NCBI GenBank assembly: GCA_023433185.1 | Contig: JAEZEN010000466.1 | Location: forward strand, 1 to 8,257 | Direction: 5' to 3' | Length of the DNA: 8,257 bases | Source: Pseudomonadota bacterium | GTDB lineage: Bacteria > Pseudomonadota > Alphaproteobacteria > Rhizobiales > Kaistiaceae | Shown: positions 6,839 to 8,257 of the stretch, piece by piece | Numbering within the stretch: position 1 is the first letter of the stretch | Layout: each line of letters starts with the position of its first letter | Notes under the pieces: model-generated | What the model was told of the DNA's origin: nothing | Seen by the model: the letters and a program-made list of their open reading frames with translations, nothing else | Database searches by the model: none | Position numbers and translations under genes: made by a program

Positions 6839-8209
6839 ATGACCGACTGGGGCCGCATCGAGGACTGGGACCGGCGCTACTACCTGCACAACGTGCAGGG
6901 CCGCGGCGACTACGCCTTCAACGCCGTGGAATCGATGGACGGCAACTGGTTCACGATGGCGGACGGACGGCGCCTCCTCGACTTCCAGAGCCAGCTCGTG
7001 TCCGACAGCATGGGCCACCGCCACCCCGGCGCCTTCGGCGAGCTGCAGCGGGCGATGGAGCGTTATGGCCACGTCTATTTCGGCATGGCCAACGAGTACC
7101 GGGCGCGCGCCGCCAAGCTGGTGGTGGAGGACATCCTCGGCGGCGATACCGCCTGGGCCGGTCGCTTCCGCATGCTGAGCTCCGGCACCGAGGCGGTCGA
7201 GGTCGCCATCGCCATGGCCCGGCTCTACACGGGGCGATCGGTGATCCTCACCCAGGCGCACTCGTTCCATGGCGTGACCGTCGGCGCCTCTATGCTGCGC
7301 GGCTACCGCAACAACGTCACGCCCCAGGGCGACGATGCGATCCGAGACGTGCCGGGTTTCCCGGTGGCCGGCTACATCCCGATCCCGCCACCCGAATTCG
7401 AGGACTTCGCGACCAACGGCCGGCTGCCGTCGCTCGAGGGGACCGAGCACATCATCCGTGCCGTCGGGCCTGAGAACATCGCCGCGGTGATCACCGAACC
7501 GATGTTCGGCGCTGCCGGACTGCCGCCGCACGCCGACTACCTCGCCGGGTTGCGCGCCCTCAGTCTCAAGTACGGCTTCCTGTGGATCGAGGACGAGGTG
7601 ATGTGCGGCTTCGGCCGCCTCGGCGAGTGGTTCGGCTACCAGCATTATCCGGGCATCGCGCCGGACCTGATGACCGTCGGCAAGAGCATCAACGGCGCGG
7701 CGCTCCCGGTCGGCGGCATCGTCGCGAGCAAGCCGATCGCCGAGTTCTTCGACGCCGCGCGCTGGTGGAGCGGCAGCACCTGGGACGGGCACCCGCTGGT
7801 CTGCGCGACGATCGTCGGCAACCTCGAGTTCATGCTGGAGCACGACATGCTGTCCCAGATCCGGAGCCGCAGCAGTACCCTCAAGGGACGGCTGGACGCT
7901 CTTGCGGAGAAGCACCCCTGCGTCGGCCGCGTCGGTGGCAAGGGCCTCTACTTCACGGTCGATCTCGTCGACCGCGACGGCCTGCCGATCGTCCGCGACG
8001 ACCGCTATTCGGGCTTCACCGGTGCCATTGCCGAGGAGCCCAACAACGTCGTCGGCCGCGAATGCGCGCGCCGCGGCCTGTTCCTCGGCGGGTTCGTGCC
8101 CAACACGATCGAGGTCGGGCCGCCGTTCACCATCACCGAGGAGGAGATCGACTTCGCGATGGTCGTCTTCGACGAGGTGCTCGGCCTGGTCGACGCCCGC
8201 TGGTGCTGA
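6839..8209 (+). CDS. Class III PLP-dependent aminotransferase (taurine/omega-amino acid transaminase-like)
   Basis: A complete 456-residue fold-type I aminotransferase. It would move an amino group, typically from an omega-amino acid or amine, to pyruvate or 2-oxoglutarate, giving an aldehyde or keto acid. The N-terminal FQSQLVSDSMGHRHP (49-63) contributes to the substrate pocket. SSGTEAVE (114-121) is the phosphate loop, SFHG (142-145) holds the residue that stacks on PLP (His144), and ITEPMFG (218-224) follows. WIEDEVMCGFGRLGEWF (249-265) contains Asp252 for the pyridine nitrogen. GKSINGAALPVGG (281-293) has Schiff-base Lys282, and STWDGHPLVCA (313-323) follows. By memory the wording is nearest to taurine:2-oxoglutarate and related transaminases. 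The C-terminal IEVGPPFTIT (424-433) has Glu425 where GABA transaminases have a carboxylate-binding Arg, so a GABA-type substrate is less likely. ATG 6839 follows AGGAGG (6829-6834). This may be the last gene of the operon. An open frame continuing upstream to 5708 is spurious. Confidence 0.93.
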   Translation: MTDWGRIEDWDRRYYLHNVQGRGDYAFNAVESMDGNWFTMADGRRLLDFQSQLVSDSMGHRHPGAFGELQRAMERYGHVYFGMANEYRARAAKLVVEDILGGDTAWAGRFRMLSSGTEAVEVAIAMARLYTGRSVILTQAHSFHGVTVGASMLRGYRNNVTPQGDDAIRDVPGFPVAGYIPIPPPEFEDFATNGRLPSLEGTEHIIRAVGPENIAAVITEPMFGAAGLPPHADYLAGLRALSLKYGFLWIEDEVMCGFGRLGEWFGYQHYPGIAPDLMTVGKSINGAALPVGGIVASKPIAEFFDAARWWSGSTWDGHPLVCATIVGNLEFMLEHDMLSQIRSRSSTLKGRLDALAEKHPCVGRVGGKGLYFTVDLVDRDGLPIVRDDRYSGFTGAIAEEPNNVVGRECARRGLFLGGFVPNTIEVGPPFTITEEEIDFAMVVFDEVLGLVDARWC

Positions 8210-8224
8210 CCGGCCGCGGGCCGG
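8210..8224 (+). terminator. GC-rich inverted repeat directly after the aminotransferase gene (possible weak terminator)
   Basis: CCGGCC (8210-8215) and GGCCGG (8219-8224) form a perfect six-base-pair stem with a GCG loop, starting at the base after the stop codon. Only CGCCTT follows, so a U-tract is lacking. It may be a Rho-assisted or weak terminator, or just chance in GC-rich DNA. Confidence 0.3.
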
Positions 8225-8228
8225 CGCC

Positions 8229-8234
8229 TTGACA
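8229..8234 (+). promoter_or_regulatory. Possible -35 hexamer of a downstream promoter
   Basis: TTGACA at 8229-8234 matches the sigma-70 -35 consensus exactly, in a 48-base noncoding tail after the last gene. A -10 box at 16-18 bases spacing would start at 8251-8253 and run to or past the window edge; nothing like TATAAT is visible up to 8257. It is therefore only a candidate start of the next transcription unit. Confidence 0.2.
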
Positions 8235-8257
8235 CCGCCCCCCCGGGGGAGCAAACC

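Noticed and set aside
6689..8254. Minus-strand open frame of 521 residues opposite the aminotransferase
   Set aside because: Antisense shadow of a complete class III aminotransferase with all PLP residues.
1..8257. Mobile elements, CRISPR, tRNA or riboswitch
   Set aside because: No transposase, terminal repeats, spaced direct repeats or RNA-like folds were seen; nearly every base is coding and gaps are 35 bases or less apart from the 48-base tail.

Overview
This is a very GC-rich, gene-dense window with strong G/C preference at third codon positions. Shine-Dalgarno-like GGAGG boxes precede most starts. Protein styles fit an alphaproteobacterium, perhaps Hyphomicrobiales or a relative, but that placement is inference from composition and gene content because there is no rRNA or other marker here. 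All seven genes lie on the plus strand, tightly packed or overlapping, and look like the inside and 3' end of one catabolic operon whose 5' end lies before base 1.

Layout: (1) 1-395, the last 130 residues of a hydantoinase/oxoprolinase B subunit (HyuB). (2) 398-2452, a complete HyuA-type ATP-binding hydantoinase/oxoprolinase A subunit. (3) 2488-3606, an M20-family metallohydrolase (ArgE/DapE type) with a GTG start. (4) 3614-4837, a cytosine deaminase (CodA)-like amidohydrolase whose usual metal-binding Asp and catalytic Glu appear to be replaced. (5) 4834-6030, a short amidase-signature (AS) family amidase, overlapping gene 4 by ATGA. (6) 6066-6821, a classical short-chain dehydrogenase/reductase (SDR). 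(7) 6839-8209, a class III PLP-dependent aminotransferase, resembling from memory the taurine/omega-amino acid transaminases. After 8209 there is a short GC-rich inverted repeat and a consensus-like TTGACA close to the window edge.

How they may work together: HyuA and HyuB form an ATP-dependent cyclic-amide opening enzyme. The M20 enzyme, the CodA-like enzyme and the AS amidase are three more C-N bond hydrolases of unrelated folds. The aminotransferase and SDR could move a freed amino group and oxidise or reduce the resulting carbonyl. The most economical inference is a cytoplasmic pathway that dismantles a cyclic or N-acylated nitrogen compound (a hydantoin, lactam, creatinine-like or related heterocycle) for nitrogen and carbon. 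The substrate cannot be named from sequence. No transporter, regulator, RNA gene, mobile element or CRISPR array is visible. No gap between genes exceeds about 40 bases.
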